From positions 5,001 through 69,000 of the forward strand of contig JAUIRK010000368.1 of NCBI GenBank assembly GCA_030549495.1: a stretch of 64,000 nucleotides of DNA. The letters run 5' to 3'. This DNA comes from Nectonema munidae (taxonomy: Eukaryota > Nematomorpha > Nectonematoida > Nectonematidae). Each line of letters begins with the position of its first letter. The stretch's first letter is position 1. The notes under the pieces were generated by a model. That model ran no database searches, was not told the origin of the DNA, and saw only the letters and a program-made list of their open reading frames with translations. Shown here in pieces: positions 1 through 11,345 of the stretch. A program made the position numbers and the translations under genes.

Positions 1-780
1 AGATCGAGGTAGTCGTAATCGAATACGGATCAAAAGGCAGTGCAGTAATTTTGGCCTTGAAAGATACTTTACGTTTTGTATCACATCAATATTACTGTCG
101 CATTTGGAACTTCAAAATAAAAATTTAAACAATATTCTGTACAAAGAACAAATGATAAACAAACGATAAACTTTTCTTCTAGAAAAACTCCATTACATTA
201 TTGTTTACATTGATTATGTGCAATCAAGGTCACATAGTTACTGCGTAAATTTATACGGTAATGAAGCCTGCACTTAAAAATGGTATATTAGGATCTTGTT
301 GTAACGAGTTTTATTGTCGATTGGCCAGATAAAAGTGAACACAGAGATTTTTTCGGAAATTACATAATTGACCTTGATTATGTAGTCTTTTGTGACAATA
401 TAACTTAAAAGTTATATTTTATTTTGTTGATTCAAAGAACTCCAAAAATATATTTTTTTTAATTCTGAGTTTTAGGTTCTCCTTATTACACTCTAATTTA
501 GTTATAAAGATTGCATCGAGGCTTAATGTCTGCTTTATCGTGCCATAGTTTTGGTACTGGTAAAATAGTAATTATTTTGTAACTGGTTTTCATACTGGAG
601 CTCATTATTTCTATTTTGAAGATATGTGCCCCAATAAATCAACAGGTTTATTTAACAAAACTGTCATTAAGGTCTTTAGATTAAAAAATATATGAAAAAA
701 CGTTTTTGTGTTAAGAAATTTTATAGTAAAAAAAACATAACTTTTAAGTTAGGATGTCATTAATGGGTTAAAGCGATTGG
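1..780. other. AT-rich stretch without recognised gene
   Basis: No open frame, RNA gene or clear inverted repeat was recognised here. The sequence is AT-rich with short homopolymer runs, like the other intergenic parts of the window. Confidence 0.6.
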
Positions 781-789
781 TAAAAGATA

Positions 790-1215
790 AGTTACAAGAC
801 TTTAGCATTCAGAAAAATAATGTTTTATTCATTGTGACATATAATGCATCCAACACGCTGAGTATGGTCAACCAACTGAATGAAAGACCAAGAGAAGAGT
901 CGTTTTACAGAAGAATGTGCAGCAGAAATTCAAGAACAACCTGAGCCTAGTCACAGTAGCCAGCCAATTGACTGGGATGACAACAGAGAAACAAGAGGAT
1001 TTAAATTTTTTGAAGGATTTATGGAAGTACCAAGTAGCATAGACGATTTTGCTGACGTGGCAACCCACATTTCAGAAATTGAACACCAGCGTTCAATTCG
1101 CATTAGAGCATACATCACAGTGTTTGCTTGTGACTGAAAAGGGGCAGAAGTGGAACAATAGTAGCTATAAACAGAGTGCAGGAGTCGGCATCCTAAGAAT
1201 TCTAGGATTCCGATT
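790..1215 (+). pseudogene. hAT transposase fragment
   Basis: Remnant of a hAT-superfamily transposase. Around 800-870 the plus strand reads VTYNASNTLSMVNQLNE, which matches the hAT core motif (usually TDNASNM followed by VKQLNE) around the second catalytic Asp; here that Asp is Tyr. An 85-codon open stretch follows (880-1137; the frame shifts near 870), and a second frame (about 1085-1140) reads like the hAT LxxxHTxQ block. No N-terminal zinc finger and no C-terminal dimerisation block were found, so it is a short inactive piece. Alternatively the 85-codon stretch could be an unrelated small gene, but the flanking motifs make that unlikely. Confidence 0.5.
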
Positions 1216-1227
1216 TAGACCTCATAC

Positions 1228-1300
1228 CAGTGGCTTAGCCAGAAAATAGAAGTTGGAGGGGCAGACATTTTTATTCGTAAAGTAAACAGTTTTACCAAAA
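1228..1300. mobile_element. Left end of a CAGTGGCGTAGCCAG-type MITE
   Basis: The terminus CAGTGGCTTAGCCAG, followed by an A-rich stretch and a GGAGGGG block, matches the start of the complete copies at 16485 and 39647. No matching right end was found nearby, so only one end seems to be present. Confidence 0.5.
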
Positions 1301-1401
1301 AAGAATGTAGTTAAAGCACATGTACTTTAAGAATTTCAGTAATGTGATATTAATAAAAAAAAATTTTTATTTTTATTTGGAAATCATGAAGTATCACAAA
1401 T

Positions 1402-1712
1402 TTATTTTTTGGAAGTTTTTTTCAAAGAAGAAGCCTTCTCGACTTTCTGGAAAAAAAATGTAAAGATTTCATTGTTGACAATTTTTTTGTAAACTCTTTC
1501 AGATACGAAAGAAGCATAAGATTTACAAAAGTGTGTGAAAAAAATGAAAAATTCATTCTTCCAATTTGTAAACCCATTTTTAGTAAAAGCTACATCTTTC
1601 TCTTTTTCTCTCATGAAAAAATTCCTGCATGTAAAACAAAATGCTACTTTTGAAACGGGGCAAAATTCAAGTGAAAGTCTTCCTTTAAACCACTCTTTCT
1701 TGAAGTCACGAG
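1402..1712 (-). pseudogene. Outer hAT-like transposase, TTF-type zinc finger part, interrupted
   Basis: Read on the minus strand from 1712 this encodes RDFKKEWFKGRL, then VAFCFTCRNFF, then AFTKNGFTNWKN. That order (aromatic W-F entry, CFxC zinc ligands, GFTNWK) is the TTF-type zinc-finger region at the N-terminus of ZMYM- and DUF4371-type hAT proteins. The reading starts exactly at the edge of the element inserted at 1713-3543 and its upstream part reappears beyond 3543, so the younger hAT split this gene. The transposase core is not seen further left, so it is a fragment. Confidence 0.6.
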
Positions 1713-3543
1713 TAGGGTTTCTGTAATTACATCATTAAACCCCTCCTGGGAAATTTTCCAAGAATTTTTGTTTCCCATGATCCCGGGAAATTCTTTTCTT
1801 TTATTTATTTTTCCTTCTCAAACTTAAAAGTGGAAAATAAAACAATTTTATTAGAAAAAAATAAATCTTTATTACTGTAATACTTTTTCAAAAATAATAA
1901 ACAAACTCTCCGATGATAGTCGTGTTCTGATTTTTGTGAAAGAAAGTGTAGCCGACGAGAAAGCTCTTTCAGCCTCAACGGATGTTGTTGGCACTGTTTT
2001 TAAAGCTCTTTCCAATTTTATTATGGTAGTTGAATTCACTCCATTTGCTTCAAACTTCATAAGCTCTTGCTTCCAACTTTCTTGTCCTCTTTCAACTATC
2101 TTTTATTCATTTTTATTTCAAATCTCACTTCCAGCCTCTTTTCTAAAAACAAAGTGTCTTCGACATCATCTATTTCACGTTCATCCAACAAAGAGCCTTT
2201 TACTTCCTCTGTCTCCAAGTTTTCAGAGAAATTACTTTTAACTATTTTGTCACTTAGTCTATATATGATATTTTTGTCTGGCAGAGAGATAATTTCTTCT
2301 CTTTGCGCACCGTAATTTCTCCCTGGTTCAAATATTCTAACATTCCAACTAAATTGACATTTTTCCTTTTCAAAATTCGATCATTTAACTTTTCTTTGAT
2401 AGCTAGTGAAAAACTGGAAGGTTCTTCATCCAGCTCAATATTGATAAAATCAAATACTGCTTCAGCAGTGAACAAGGTGGCTTTTCTATTACAAAGTTTT
2501 TCTAAACCTATTTTGAGAGGCTGAAGAGAACAAACAATGTTTTTCATATCTCTGTGGAAGTATTGAAATTTTTCATGTCAATCAAAGAGTCAGACCCCAT
2601 GCCTTTGCAATCGGAGATTTCAATTCAAGAAATCTTTCCAGCAAGGCTAATAAGCGGTTCCATCTAGTTTTAGAGTCTAAAATGACTGATTTCGCACATG
2701 TGTCGCCAAACTTTGATTGAATATACCTTTTTAAAATACCATTCTTCAAAGGTGACTTCCTGAATATTTTCACAATTTTTCTAACTTTTTTTTTATCAAT
2801 TCACCCACATTATCATTAATATCTAAAGACTTCAAGCTGTTTTCGAAGTGCTCTCGATTTTTAAAGCCAAAGAAAAATCGTCATCCAGCTCAATTTTTTC
2901 ATCAGGAAACTCATCTATTTCCTCATTTGGACTTGATGATTTTTTATAAATAACATTGCAAACAGCAAGATGAATCCAATGCGCATAAAACTGATGGTGC
3001 TCACAATCCCGAAGTTTCCCTAGTTTTAACATGACACTTGCACCATCTGTTACACATACTACCACATTCTTTTTGACATCGATACCAAACTCATCCAACT
3101 TTTCCGTCAAAACATGAAAAAAACATCAGATGTATAGCTTCCAATCATCTGCAGCATACCCAAAAATATAAATTCGCTATCATTGAAATGAACGTTTAGA
3201 TTTAAATATCAACTTCTATTAACTGAAATATATTCATCAAAGGATAAGCTACATTTTTGACCACTGAGAAGTTTTTTTCAATATCTTGTTTAACTTTACA
3301 TATAATCAAATCATACTCTTTCATAATTAATTTCATGACATCAGTCGGATTTTTCGGTAAAAAATAACCTTGAACAATTATTCATTTTAATGGATTAAAT
3401 TAATGAATATTAATTTAAGCCAGAACAGTAATTTTTATTTTAAGTAAACTTTTTCAGGAAATGAGGTTCCAATATCGTTCCCAGGAGAGCTCGAAATTTT
3501 CTCGAGCTAAAAAATTGAACTGGATCCCGGGAAAGAAACCCTA
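1713..3543 (-). mobile_element. hAT transposon with 10-bp TIRs and 8-bp target duplication
   Basis: The termini TAGGGTTTCT (1713-1722) and AGAAACCCTA (3534-3543) are perfect inverted repeats. The flanking 8-mers GTCACGAG (1705-1712) and GCCGCGAG (3544-3551) match at 6 of 8 positions, as expected for an aged hAT duplication. CCCGGGAAA blocks recur just inside both ends. The element carries a decayed minus-strand transposase and sits inside another hAT gene whose reading continues on both sides. Confidence 0.75.
1872..3360 (-). pseudogene. hAT transposase, decayed
   Basis: Minus-strand pieces in hAT order. At 3226-3345: LPKNPTDVMKLIMKEYDL. At 2832-3110: VTDGASVMLKLGKL and YAHWIHLAVC, the core Asp block and the second conserved block. 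At 2582-2773: ILDSKTRWNRLLALLERFLEL. At 1872-2060: TTSVEAERAFSSATLSFTKI, the C-terminal dimerisation domain. The pieces lie in several frames separated by shifts and stops, so no full protein can be made. A related copy with the same motifs lies on the minus strand at 18960-21890. The start is not definable. Confidence 0.7.
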
Positions 3544-3700
3544 GCCGCGAGTGAACTCACAGTATTTTTTCGATTGTATCCTTGAATTTTTGGTTGCAAA
3601 GGCTTTATAATATTTAATCTTGTGCCTTCAGTGTTTTTAATTCCGCTTGTGCTATCAAAAGGAAAAAATTGAAATACAATTAAAGTTATCAATTTAACGA
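3544..3700 (-). pseudogene. Outer hAT-like transposase, upstream piece
   Basis: The minus strand reads FFPFDSTSGIKNTEG, then LNIIKPLQPKIQGYN, and stops being continuous exactly at the inserted element's edge; the reading resumes at 1712. It is the part just before the TTF zinc finger of the interrupted gene. Further up (3780-3960) more minus-strand fragments such as SMKSQSKIDKVFRNKLSAN may be its N-terminus, but that is weak. Confidence 0.45.
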
Positions 3701-4264
3701 GTTTTGATAATAAAAAAATAGATTTAACTATTTGTAGAAAAATATCATAGTAAAAATTACGCGGTTTGAGATTTTTCTACATCTCCATAATCTTTTTTAC
3801 AATAAGTAGTTCCACAGCAAACGTTCTGTTCATCGTTTGCCGACAATTTATTTCTGAAAACTTTGTCTATTTTACTTTGACTTTTCATACTTGAAGCAAC
3901 TTTCAATGCTTTTCTAAGTGTTCCGGATCAAATTTAATTCTGAAACTTTTTAGATAGATATATTGCGACATAAACAAACATAACCGCTGTGCAATTCATT
4001 GAGACTTCCCCATTGCTGTATGTTTTTTCTATACAACAGACCTAATTTATACTAACTTTATTATTTAAACCTGACAATACAATTTGAAAAGCAAATAATA
4101 ATTTTTTTGAAATACAAACGCAAAAAAATAATTGTCATCCAAATTTTAATATGTGAAATTCGTAGGTTTTATGTTTTCAAAATTCGAACATTATTATTTG
4201 TCAAAACTTCGCTAAAGTACTGATTTGCCGAATTGATGGTCAACCTGCACACAATTTACGTATT
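3700..4264. other. Gene-free AT-rich DNA
   Basis: Apart from possible N-terminal debris of the hAT above (3780-3960, minus strand) nothing could be identified. Confidence 0.5.
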
Positions 4265-4273
4265 ACATTTCTA

Positions 4274-5076
4274 TTTTGTAGGTAAAAATACTCCTGTAAA
4301 AATGCCCCCGTTAATAATGACCCAAGTGAAAATGCCTACAATCTGCAATTAGGTCAAAGGGCCCCCAATTGTTTGTTTTTCAAAAATTAAAAAATTTATA
4401 TAACCAAGAAAGATGAGACACTTCAAACTCAGTGTTTAGATCATAAAACTAATAATCAAAATTTTGTTTATTTCCATAACTCCTACCTCTATTACACAGC
4501 CAATAGTTTTGCTAAAATTAATCTTATCGTTTGAAATGAGTTTCATCATTTTTCTTCACGTCAATAGAAAAGTAGGACAGTCAAGATATAGATTTTTATA
4601 TCTTATCTTTTTTCTCATCTTTTTGCATCCAAGGGAGCACTAAAAACATCCCTGATAAAGGATGATTTATATAAATATTTGATCATATAAAATAAAACAT
4701 AACACAAAACTTAGTCAGCAAATTTCGAATATATAAAAGATGTGTTTAACTTTGAGAAAAATATAAAATTTTGCCCATAGGGTAAGAACAAATAGAATAA
4801 TTGACTTAAAAAAAGTTTCAAAAATATTCTAGAAAACAATAAAAAGCGATAACATCATTTTTAGCAAATTATTGAAAAGAAAATAATCGTAGAAACATTC
4901 CAGATTTGGCAAAATTTCAGAATTTTTGTTTCTATGAACTAAATTCAAAATTTGATACAGACTGTAACTTTCAAAGTTTTTTAAATATCCTGAAAAAACA
5001 ATATGGGCAATTCGACCTATTAGCAAGTTGGGGCATTTTGCGTATTTCGAGATTGGGGGCATTTTTACCGAGCACC
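4274..5076. mobile_element. GCCCCC-ended transposon, copy A, with 9-bp target duplication
   Basis: The left end reads TTTTGTAGGTAAAAATAC and contains AAAAATGCCCCC units; the right end, reversed, reads GGTGCTCGGTAAAAATGC followed by CCCC. The 9-mer ACATTTCTA flanks it on both sides (4265-4273 and 5077-5085). The same ends and the same duplication length define copy B at 25159-25728. A 9-bp duplication is typical of Mutator-like elements, but no transposase is present, so the superfamily is unproven. The interior is AT-rich and non-coding. Confidence 0.7.
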
Positions 5077-5225
5077 ACATTTCTATTATAATTATGAAAA
5101 AAATTTGTAATTCACTTACAAAAGAGGACCGCAGATAAAGACGAAAAGCAAAGAGCTTCTCACAAAGTGTAGGAAAATCGAGAAAGTGTTATAGATGTAT
5201 AACCTGTATGGAATAAAATCGGATT

Positions 5226-5387
5226 ACCTATGGAGTAAAAAAATAAAATGGTTGAAGCCAAAGCGAAATTAAAAAAGTCAAGGAAAATGACCCCTTGTAA
5301 GCCTATGAGGACAAACATTTGTATTCTCGGTCACGGTCCGACTTATCCGATATACGAGTTATCAGGGTCCGAGTTAACGAGGGTCTA
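5226..5387. repeat. Partial pogo/Tigger-like MITE
   Basis: This ends in TCCGAGTTAACGAGGGTCTA and is nearly identical to the right half of the complete element at 32404-32744, from ACCTATGGAGTAAAAAAATA onward. The left terminus is absent. Confidence 0.6.
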
Positions 5388-5790
5388 GTATTTACAAACA
5401 TTCTAGTCATTAAAATTACGATTTTTACTTAATATGTTGTTGAGCATAGAAAAACTTCTTTCTACTTTTATTGATGTGGCTTGTCCATTTTCAAGTAGAC
5501 AGTATATGAAAAGGCTAACATCAGATTTTGTTCTCTTCAGCAAGTTTAAATATGATTTCTTTAACTTTTTGTGAAGAAGGCTTCGCTAATTTTTGGCATA
5601 ATTTTTAAAGGCAAGGGAAAAAATAAGTATTTAAAAACAAGAATTCTATGCGACTTTAAAATTGAAATTACAAAAGGTGTCAATACAGAAAGGTGTCAAA
5701 TGTTCACTTCCTCTATGCTTCTCATTTTTCAGTCACATCAGGCGTATAAAATAAAACATATGTAAAACAAATGAGCTCTAGTCACGTTTT

Positions 5791-5910
5791 CGGAAATCTA
5801 AAGTCTGAAAATCTCTGAAGTAAGTTTTCATGCATTGTTCGTGAGCAACTTTCCCTCTAGCTGACCTATCTTTACCTGCACAACATTTTCTGTCACTTTT
5901 CTCACTCAAA
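5791..5910. repeat. Dispersed repeat, inverted partner at 24540-24670
   Basis: Shared blocks include CTGTCACTTTTCTCACTC and, inverted, CTTCAGAGATTTTC. The partner lies on the opposite strand at 24540-24670. Its type is unknown. The following 5960-6040 is a CT-rich tract. Confidence 0.5.
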
Positions 5911-6169
5911 ATAATATGACGATTACACAAATTCTTTGTAAAAAGCACACTTATGCACAAAGCCTCTCTTTGAGTCTCTTTTTCTCTCTTATTTTTTCTC
6001 TCTTGTCTCCCCTTTTTGCCTAATTCACAAATATGCGTGTGATAGAAAAAAATTTCTAAGCCACCACTGTATGTATACACCACACGCACACAAATGCGAC
6101 CAAACAAAGACGCGTAATAAATCCACTTTTGTCGAAAAGTTTTACGTGACTTTGGCAAAAATGATCGTC

Positions 6170-7079
6170 CCAAAAACTTATAATTTTTTGAAAGTATTCA
6201 TGAAATTTATCACTTTTTTCGTCTTGTTTTAACTTATTTTTATAACATGTTCTACAAATTCGTACCATTCAGTATTAATATAAAATCGTTATCAAAATAT
6301 TCATAATTATGTTTATTTTGAGTGAAGTTCTACTCTTACATATTTTATTAACCTATTCATTTAATATTTTTCTTCTTTATAAATTTTTGAATTTAAGGTA
6401 TCGAAGCTCCAATCAGTGTCAGGGAATTTTGAATATTTTTCAATAAAAACTATTGGAAATTGACCTACATTTGAAAAATTGACTTTATATTTTTGTTTGA
6501 TTCACACTTTATCAAGTTCTAAATCTGTTTGGACTTTTTCAAAAGTTAGAGATTAATTTTATAGAAATTGGCTTCTTTATCGTGCTCTAATGATTACTGA
6601 CTGTTTCTTTAACTAGAGTACTAACGCGTGCTCTTTAGTTCGATGCTTTAGTTTATCTATCCTTGCGTATACTAACTAAAGAGAAATGCAATTTTTCGCT
6701 ATTTGTGTTCGAAAAATCCTTTTCAGAATTTACCCGATCTCAGTGTTTTCCTATTGAAAATAATCTTCTTGTGACCTTAAGTTTTTTATCCATATCATGT
6801 ATTGTATTGATATGAACAGATACTATTCTGGATGTTTATAAGCAATCCTTCTTCGATATTTGTGGTAAATCATTCATGATCCTTTTTATTCAATTACAAA
6901 AAGCAATCCATCTTCCTCTCAGTGGTCGTAGAATCGCCCACTTCTGGGCGAAAATGGAATTCAGGTGGGCAATTTTTTTAACAAATAGTTGAGCATTATA
7001 TAAACATTCAAAAAAGAACAGTTAGAAAATTATGTTAGGAAGGTTTTCTTCCACCACCAATTAAAAAAAAACATTTAAA
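6170..7079. other. Gene-free AT-rich DNA
   Basis: No coding, repeat or RNA feature was identified in this interval. Confidence 0.5.
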
Positions 7080-7330
7080 TTAACCCTATGAGCGACACGT
7101 GGGGCATTTTAGACCCCCCTTCACTCAACTAAAACTTCTGTTGAACAAAATTTCCAAATGGAAGTACTAAGTTTAGTATTTATGCTTTTAAAATATCTAA
7201 AAGCTTCAATCAGAACTTCAAAAATATTTTAAAAAAAATAAAATATCTTTCAAATATGTTTTTATACCAAATCGATAATGCTTGTTTTATTTCTGTACTC
7301 CATTTTGGCTAATACGGTAAAAAAATCTGA
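7080..7330 (+). mobile_element. piggyBac-like left end with TTAA
   Basis: TTAA (7080-7083) is followed by CCCTATGAGCGACACGTGGG and, a few bases on, CCCCCCTTCACT. The reversed right end at 16065 reads CCCTATTAGTGCTGGGGGG and also reaches CCCCCCTTCACT at the same distance, so the two are inverted ends of one family. Inside, 7262-7300 (ATACCAAATCGATAATGC) is one inverted unit of the ~150-bp array found next to the right end at 14230-15720. Confidence 0.65.
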
Positions 7331-7935
7331 AAGCCCCCTTCCAGAAAGACGTGCGCCCGATTCAGAGTGATCTCTTCAAGAGATTAAAAGAAAAATTCTG
7401 AATAAAATAAATCTTTGAAAACGAAGGAAAAACAATCAAAACAAGAAAGGCAAAAAGTGCTCGGTTCTGCGTGCAATATTGACAAAAATACATATAATAA
7501 AGTTCCATTTACTAAATGGAACAAAAATTATACAGCAACCACAATTTAAATCTAGTGGTAAATATTTTGAAAATCAAACTGTCCGAATTGCTGTTTATGA
7601 ATAAGTTTATTTAAAAATTAAAATCTAATTTAATGACACACAATTTATCACCAAAAGTTGGTTTATTAGATAAATTAAGCCAAAAAAGTAAATTTATAAT
7701 TTATTTTTATAAAAATAAATAACACTATTAAATTCGCAATCAATTTAGTGGCTCTACATAGGAATTTTGTAAAGTATTCAATATTTAAGGAAAAGCTAGC
7801 ACGAATAAGGAAACGTCAATTAGCTAAAAATAGAATGATATCAATGAAATATGGCTGCGATTCATAAGTCTAATAAGATTTTAATAAGAAAATGTAATTA
7901 TCACAAAATCATCTTTCAAAAAAATATAAAATTTT

Positions 7936-7941
7936 TTTATT
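7936..7941 (-). promoter_or_regulatory. Poly(A) signal of HSC70
   Basis: AATAAA on the minus strand lies about 10 nt past the HSC70 stop codon (7952-7954). If used, the 3' UTR would be only some 25-40 nt. No better signal was seen close by. Confidence 0.5.
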
Positions 7942-7951
7942 GGAAATATCA

Positions 7952-10209
7952 CTAATCGACTTCTTCAATCGTTGGGCCTCCGCCACTAGTAGGACCAGGA
8001 CCTCCAGCTCCAGGCATACCACCCGGCATTCCTCCAGGCATACCACCTGCACCACCATAAAGTTTAGTCATTATAGGATTGAATTTAGACTCCAATTCTT
8101 TCTGTTGATGTTCAAATTCATCCTTTTCAGCCAATTGATTAGCATCCAACCATTTCAAAGCTTCATCACACTTCGTTTCAATCATTTTCCTGTCATCTTC
8201 ACTTAGCTTATCCTTGAGCTTCTCGTCATTAATCGTTGATTTCATATTGAAGATATAAGACTCAAGGCCATTGCGTGAGGAAATTTTTTCCTTTTGAGCA
8301 TCATCTTCATTTTTATATTTTTCAGCTTCAGACACCATACGCTCAACTTCTTCCTTACTAAGGCGACCTAAGAAATAATAAAATAGTATCATGGCTGAAA
8401 AATGTTAAAATAATACCTTTGTCATTAGTGATTGTAATCTTATTTTCTTTTCCAGTACTTTTATCAACGGCTGAAACATTCAATATTCCATTTGCATCTA
8501 CGTCAAAAGTGACCTCAATTTGAGGTACACCTCTTGGAGCAGGAGGAATTCCACTCAATTCAAATTTACCAAGAAGATTCTAAATAAAATTATTAAGAAA
8601 AATAAACCTAATGCAGTGTAAGTTTACATTATCTTTAGTCATCGCTCTTTCGCCTTCAAAAACTTGAATCAATACACCAGGTTGATTATCGCTATAAGTC
8701 GTAAAGGTCTGAGTTTGCTTTGTAGGTATTGTAGAATTTCGTTTAATTAAGGCAGTCATAACTCCTCCAGCAGTCTCAATTCCCATGGATAAAGGAGCAA
8801 CATCAAGTAAAAGCAAATCTTGAACAGCCTCAGACTTATCACCATGTAAAATCGCCGCTTGTACAGCTATAAATACGAAAATGAAAAAAAAACGAAAATA
8901 AATATGTAAATAGCACATACCAGCTCCATAAGCCACGGCTTCATCTGGATTTATACTTTTGTTCAACTCTTTTCCATTAAAATAATCTTGAAGCAACTTT
9001 TGAACTTTAGGAATACGCGTTGATCCACCAACTAAAACTATTTCATCAATTTTACTTTTATCAAACTTCGCATCCTTTAAAGATTTTTCAACAGGATCAA
9101 GAGTTCCACGAAACAGATCAGAGCATAGTTCTTCAAAACGAGCGCGAGTGATAGAAGTATAGAAATCCATTCCCTCAAATAAGGAATCAATTTCTACGCT
9201 AAAAAAATATCTAGAATTAGACACGAAGAAAAATATCCAATTATTAAAAATTCGGAAAAAAATTGTCAGACATCCAAGGATAAAACATCATAAATTTTAC
9301 AGAAGAAACCGCGAGGTTAAAAATCATCATTAAAAAATGAATTTGAAAAATAAGAAAATAATTATACCTTGCTTGAGTGCTCGAAGAAAGAGTTCGCTTA
9401 GCTCTTTCACATGCAGTTCTGAGCCTTCTTAAAGCACGTTTATTTTGTGATATATCCTTTTTATGTTTACGTTTAAATTCTTGGACAAAATGATTAACCA
9501 TTCTGTTGTCAAAATCTTCTCCTCCGAGATGTGTATCTCCACTAGTTGATTTGACTTCGAAAATTCCATCTTCAATAGTTAGAATTGAAACATCAAAGGT
9601 TCCACCACCCAAGTCAAAAATAAGAATGTTCTTTTCTTTACCTACCTTTTTATCCAACCCATAGGCAATTGCAGCAGCTGTAGGCTCATTAATTATACGT
9701 AAAACATTTAATCCAGCAATAACACCCGCATCTTTGGTAGCTTGACGCTGCGAATCGTTAAAATAGGCAGGCACAGTTACAACAGCATCAGTAACAGTCT
9801 TGCCCAAATAGGCTTCAGCTGTTTCTTTCATTTTAACCAAGACCATAGATGAAATTTCTTCTGGGTAAAACATTTTTTCTTCACCTTTATACTCTACCAT
9901 CATTTTAGGTTTACCACCTTCATTTTGAACAGCAAAAGGCCAGTGTTTCATATCGCTTGTAACAGATGGATCTGTAAACTTTCTTCCAATTAACCTCTTT
10001 GCATCAAATATAGTGTTAACCGGATTCATAGCAACTTGATTTTTAGCTGCATCTCCAATCAACCTCTCGGTATCAGTAAAAGCTACATAGCTAGGAGTTG
10101 TTCTATTACCTTGTTCATTAGCGATTATTTCTACTTTTCCATGTTGAAAAACACCAACACAAGAATAGGTAGTCCCCAAATCGATTCCAATAGCAGGAGC
10201 TTTAGACAT
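7952..10209 (-). CDS. HSC70: Heat shock cognate 70 (cytosolic HSP70), five coding exons
   Basis: ATP-driven cytosolic and nuclear chaperone that binds exposed hydrophobic peptides and works with J-proteins and exchange factors. Exons on the minus strand: 10209-9368, 9198-8921, 8866-8628, 8579-8417 and 8367-7952. They join in frame to 645 codons, the usual HSC70 length. All four introns (169, 54, 48 and 49 nt) have GT-AG ends. The HSP70 signatures are intact: IDLGTTYS near residue 10, [14 protein letters not shown] near 200, [14 protein letters not shown] near 335, then the substrate domain, a [12 protein letters not shown] tail and C-terminal EEVD, which marks the cytosolic form and binds TPR co-chaperones. 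No stop or shift breaks the gene. Heat-shock elements and a TATA box lie just upstream, so it may be heat-responsive despite having introns. It sits between piggyBac-like ends. Confidence 0.95.
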
Positions 10210-10263
10210 TTCAGAAAGAAAAAAGAGCAGAATAAAAATAAAATGATAGTGTCGCTGAATTTA

Positions 10264-10273
10264 TTTATATATA
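10264..10273 (-). promoter_or_regulatory. TATA box of HSC70
   Basis: TATATATAAA on the minus strand, about 55 nt before the ATG, which implies a short 5' UTR of roughly 25-30 nt. Confidence 0.5.
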
Positions 10274-10285
10274 GTAAAATCTAAA

Positions 10286-10303
10286 GAAGCTTCTAGAAAT
10301 TCT
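10286..10303 (-). promoter_or_regulatory. Heat-shock element, proximal
   Basis: GAAGCTTCTAGAAATTC holds three perfect alternating units (GAA-nn-TTC-nn-GAA) plus an imperfect fourth. This is the heat-shock factor trimer binding pattern. It lies immediately upstream of the TATA box. Confidence 0.65.
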
Positions 10304-10319
10304 AAAAATAAAAATTTTA

Positions 10320-10400
10320 ATTTAATTTAACTGTCGTTGAATTCATATATATACGATAGAGCAAAATCTAAAGAAGCATCTAGAAAATTCTAAAAATTTA
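10320..10400 (-). promoter_or_regulatory. Second promoter-like copy with heat-shock element
   Basis: This block resembles 10245-10310: the CTGAATT-like start, TATATATA, AAAATCTAAAGAAGC and TAGAAA-TTCTAAAAA recur. Its heat-shock element (10373-10390) has GAA, a degenerate ATC, GAA and TTC in correct spacing. It looks like a tandem duplication of the proximal promoter. Confidence 0.5.
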
Positions 10401-10880
10401 AATAAAAAATAAATAAATAATATTTGTTTTATTTTATTATAACAAATAGAAAAATAATGAGTTTAAAATAATTATATTTGCTAACAGTTTCAAGTTAATC
10501 GATCATAATACAAAAGTATAATTATTTGATATAGTTTATATTTTGTAGGTTGTTTGATGCTATGATTATATGAAATGATAAAAAAATAGGACATTAGAAG
10601 ATTGTAAGTGAGATAAAAGGTAATAAAGAATGTTTGAGTGTAGATATTATAATATCATGTCATATTTTATATCATTATTTATACGAAAAATTTAAATAAT
10701 CAAAAAAGGATATAAGGTTAGTAGGTAGGTTGAAGATAACTAAGCACTTTCAAACTTTAGTTGATAAGATTGAAAGAATTGCTGGATAGAGGAGAAATAG
10801 AAAGTAGTATTAATGGAGCAAAGTCTAAAATAGATCATTTAATTTAGGGAAGATTGGGAGTTGAAATTAATGATTATTCG
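10400..10880. other. Gene-free AT-rich DNA upstream of HSC70
   Basis: No feature identified beyond the promoter copies. Some purine-rich text begins near 10700. Confidence 0.5.
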
Positions 10881-11345
10881 TATAACGCTATGTTGGTAAA
10901 ATGTGTCTAAATAGCTTTTCAATTTGGATTTAGATATTTGGAGGTGTTGAGGATTGAGTTAGTAAATATAGAGATGAGATTAATGATTTTGGGGTGGGAT
11001 AGAATGGTAATAGGGAGGGAGGGAGATTTGAGAAGTGTAGTAGTATATTATCAATGATTTTAATCCGTTGAGGTGAGAATATTGAGCAGTGGAGGATGAT
11101 GTGGATAGGGGTTTCAATGTGGGGGCATCCATAACTGCAAAAAATAGTTGGAGTGTAGTTTTATGTTGAAAATGTACCATAGCATGGGCAATATGCGCTG
11201 AATCATCCTATTATTTAACGTGAAAGTGTAAAAGTTGTATTCAGAGTGAATTGGGCTAAATTGGAAGGTATGTTGTTAAGAAATTCTTTTGTGATTGAAT
11301 AATTTAAGAATGGCTCGAAGGTTGATAAAAGGAAAGATGGGTTTA
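10880..11345 (-). pseudogene. Possible LINE ORF2 C-terminal fragment
   Basis: On the minus strand one frame reads CSYGCPHIETPIHIILHCSIF followed by SPQRIKIIDNI. The pattern CxxGxPxET-HI-HC-F-QR is typical of the short zinc-like tail after the reverse transcriptase domain of many non-LTR elements. No reverse transcriptase core is visible. The plus-strand neighbour looks like a second, inverted tail. Confidence 0.35.

Noticed and set aside
880-1137. 85-codon frame as a host gene
   Set aside because: hAT core motifs directly upstream and in the overlapping frame make it transposase debris.
5778-6268. Overlapping minus-strand open frames (131 and 70 codons)
   Set aside because: They run through a dispersed repeat and a CT-rich tract and show no protein family features.
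7940-8206. Plus-strand open frame at the HSC70 3' end
   Set aside because: It is the antisense shadow of the GGMP-rich HSC70 tail.
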